Source: Methyloligella sp.
GTDB lineage: Bacteria > Pseudomonadota > Alphaproteobacteria > Rhizobiales > JALUTE01
Assembly (NCBI GenBank): GCA_027058255.1
Contig: JALUTE010000024.1
Location: 1-6,765, forward strand
Direction: 5' to 3'
Length of the DNA: 6,765 bases
Each line of letters starts with the position of its first letter. The first letter of the stretch is position 1. The position numbers and the translations under genes were made by a program. Under the pieces are notes generated by a model that was not told the origin of the DNA, did no database searches, and saw nothing but the letters and a program-made list of their open reading frames with translations. Below, piece by piece: positions 6,087-6,765 of this stretch.

Positions 6087-6722
6087 TCAATCCTGCAGGC
6101 CGGCGGCCTTGGCGGCCTTCTCCCAGCCCTTGGGCAGCCGGTGGGCGATGCCCTTGTGGCAGTCGATGCAGGTCTGCCCCTTCTCCGCGGCCTCCTCGTG
6201 CCGGTCGGCACTGCGCGATTCCTGCTTGTCGAAATCCATGGATTCGAAATCGTGACAGTTGCGGCACTCGCGGCTGTCCGTCCGCTTCATGGTCTTCCAG
6301 ACGGTGAGCGCCAGCTCGAGGCGCTTCTTCTTGAACTTCTCGCGCGTATCGATGGTGCCCATGAAGTGGTGATAGAGCTCGTTGGTCGCCTGGATCTTGC
6401 GGATCACCTTGTGAATCCACTCCTTGGGCACATGGCAATCGGTGCAGATCGCGCGCACGCCGGTGCGGTTGGAGTAGTGCACCGTCTCGGTGTACTCCTC
6501 ATAGACATTGTCCTTCATCTCGTGACAGGAGATGCAGAATTTCTCGGTGTTGGTCAGCTCCATCGCCCAGTTGAAGCCGCCCCAGAACAGAATTCCGAGA
6601 ATGCCGCCGAAGATGACGAGGGTGCCGAGGGCCCAGCGGGTACTCGGGCGCCAGAAGGCGCGCCACATTCGCGTGAGGCGCGAGGAGCCGCCGTCCCGGG
6701 CGGCATCGTGCTGCTTGGTCAT
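6087..6722 (-). CDS. napC: NapC/NirT-family membrane-anchored tetrahaem cytochrome c
   Basis: 211 residues, typical for the family. A basic N-terminus precedes one uncleaved membrane anchor (about 30-54, ALGTLVIFGGILGILFWGGF). The periplasmic domain has four CxxCH haem sites: CISCH (63-67), CTDCH (93-97), CRNCH (153-157) and CIDCH (185-189). His82 (VHYSNR), His175 and His194 (GIAH) are candidate distal haem ligands by comparison with family members. Family knowledge: such proteins oxidise membrane quinol and pass electrons to a periplasmic reductase, most often nitrate reductase NapAB, with NirT and TorC/DorC as close relatives. The segments EYTETVHYSNRTGVR, GTIDTREKF and CIDCHKGIAH look NapC-like. 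The nap assignment would be settled by upstream genes, which lie outside the window. An in-frame TGA nine bases before the ATG (6731-6729) rules out a longer N-terminus. The gene converges on the kinase gene across 37 bases with no convincing terminator. Confidence 0.88.
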   Translation of the reverse strand: MTKQHDAARDGGSSRLTRMWRAFWRPSTRWALGTLVIFGGILGILFWGGFNWAMELTNTEKFCISCHEMKDNVYEEYTETVHYSNRTGVRAICTDCHVPKEWIHKVIRKIQATNELYHHFMGTIDTREKFKKKRLELALTVWKTMKRTDSRECRNCHDFESMDFDKQESRSADRHEEAAEKGQTCIDCHKGIAHRLPKGWEKAAKAAGLQD

Positions 6723-6765
6723 GTCATCTCATCCATTCTTATGCCGGCCCCCTGGCCGCACCGGC
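6723..6765 (-). other. Short 5' flank of the cytochrome gene, possible tail of an upstream operon gene
   Basis: Only 43 bases lie between the cytochrome start and the right edge. All three minus-strand frames close here, with a TAA at 6742-6740, a TGA at 6731-6729, or a TGA overlapping the ATG by four bases. Any of them could be the end of an upstream cotranscribed gene, and the fragment is too short to identify it. GGATGAG about five bases before the ATG may act as a weak ribosome site. Confidence 0.3.

Noticed and set aside
6053..6089. TGACGC/GCGTCA inverted repeat between the convergent kinase and cytochrome genes as a terminator
   Set aside because: A six-base stem with a loop of about 25 bases and no T-run on either strand is not a credible intrinsic terminator.

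Overview
The window is GC-rich DNA with strong G/C preference at third codon positions. It holds four genes and reads like an alphaproteobacterial chromosome. The taxonomic guess rests on base composition, a NapC/NirT-type tetrahaem cytochrome and a large calcium-repeat haem peroxidase of the type described in marine alphaproteobacteria such as Aurantimonas and Erythrobacter. No tRNA, rRNA, CRISPR array, transposase or phage gene was seen.

Left half, minus strand (3621 down to 1): one long open gene that runs off the left edge without a stop, giving 1207 residues. It encodes an animal-type (peroxidase-cyclooxygenase superfamily) haem peroxidase with recognisable distal, calcium-binding and proximal haem motifs. 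Two blocks of glycine/aspartate-rich RTX nonapeptide repeats follow. It has no N-terminal signal peptide, which fits type I secretion, but the C-terminal secretion region lies outside the window. The opposite strand is open over the whole gene, codon on codon. The long plus-strand reading frame there is a composition artefact, not a gene.

Middle (3622-3974): a 353-base divergent intergenic region. It contains two perfect 8-base direct repeats 11 bases apart, which is the geometry of an OmpR/PhoB-class response-regulator site. It also contains a perfect 10-base inverted repeat that runs into a small GC hairpin followed by five T's.

Right-centre, plus strand (3975-6049): a two-component system in operon form. 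An OmpR/PhoB-family response regulator is joined by a one-base stop/start overlap to a membrane-bound sensor histidine kinase with two transmembrane segments, an extracytoplasmic domain of about 140 residues, HAMP, HisKA and HATPase domains. The pair is divergent from the peroxidase and shares its control region, so it may regulate the peroxidase, itself, or both. This is inference from layout.

Right edge, minus strand (6722-6087): a membrane-anchored tetrahaem cytochrome c of the NapC/NirT family, convergent with the kinase gene and most likely the last gene of an operon (possibly nap) entering from the right.
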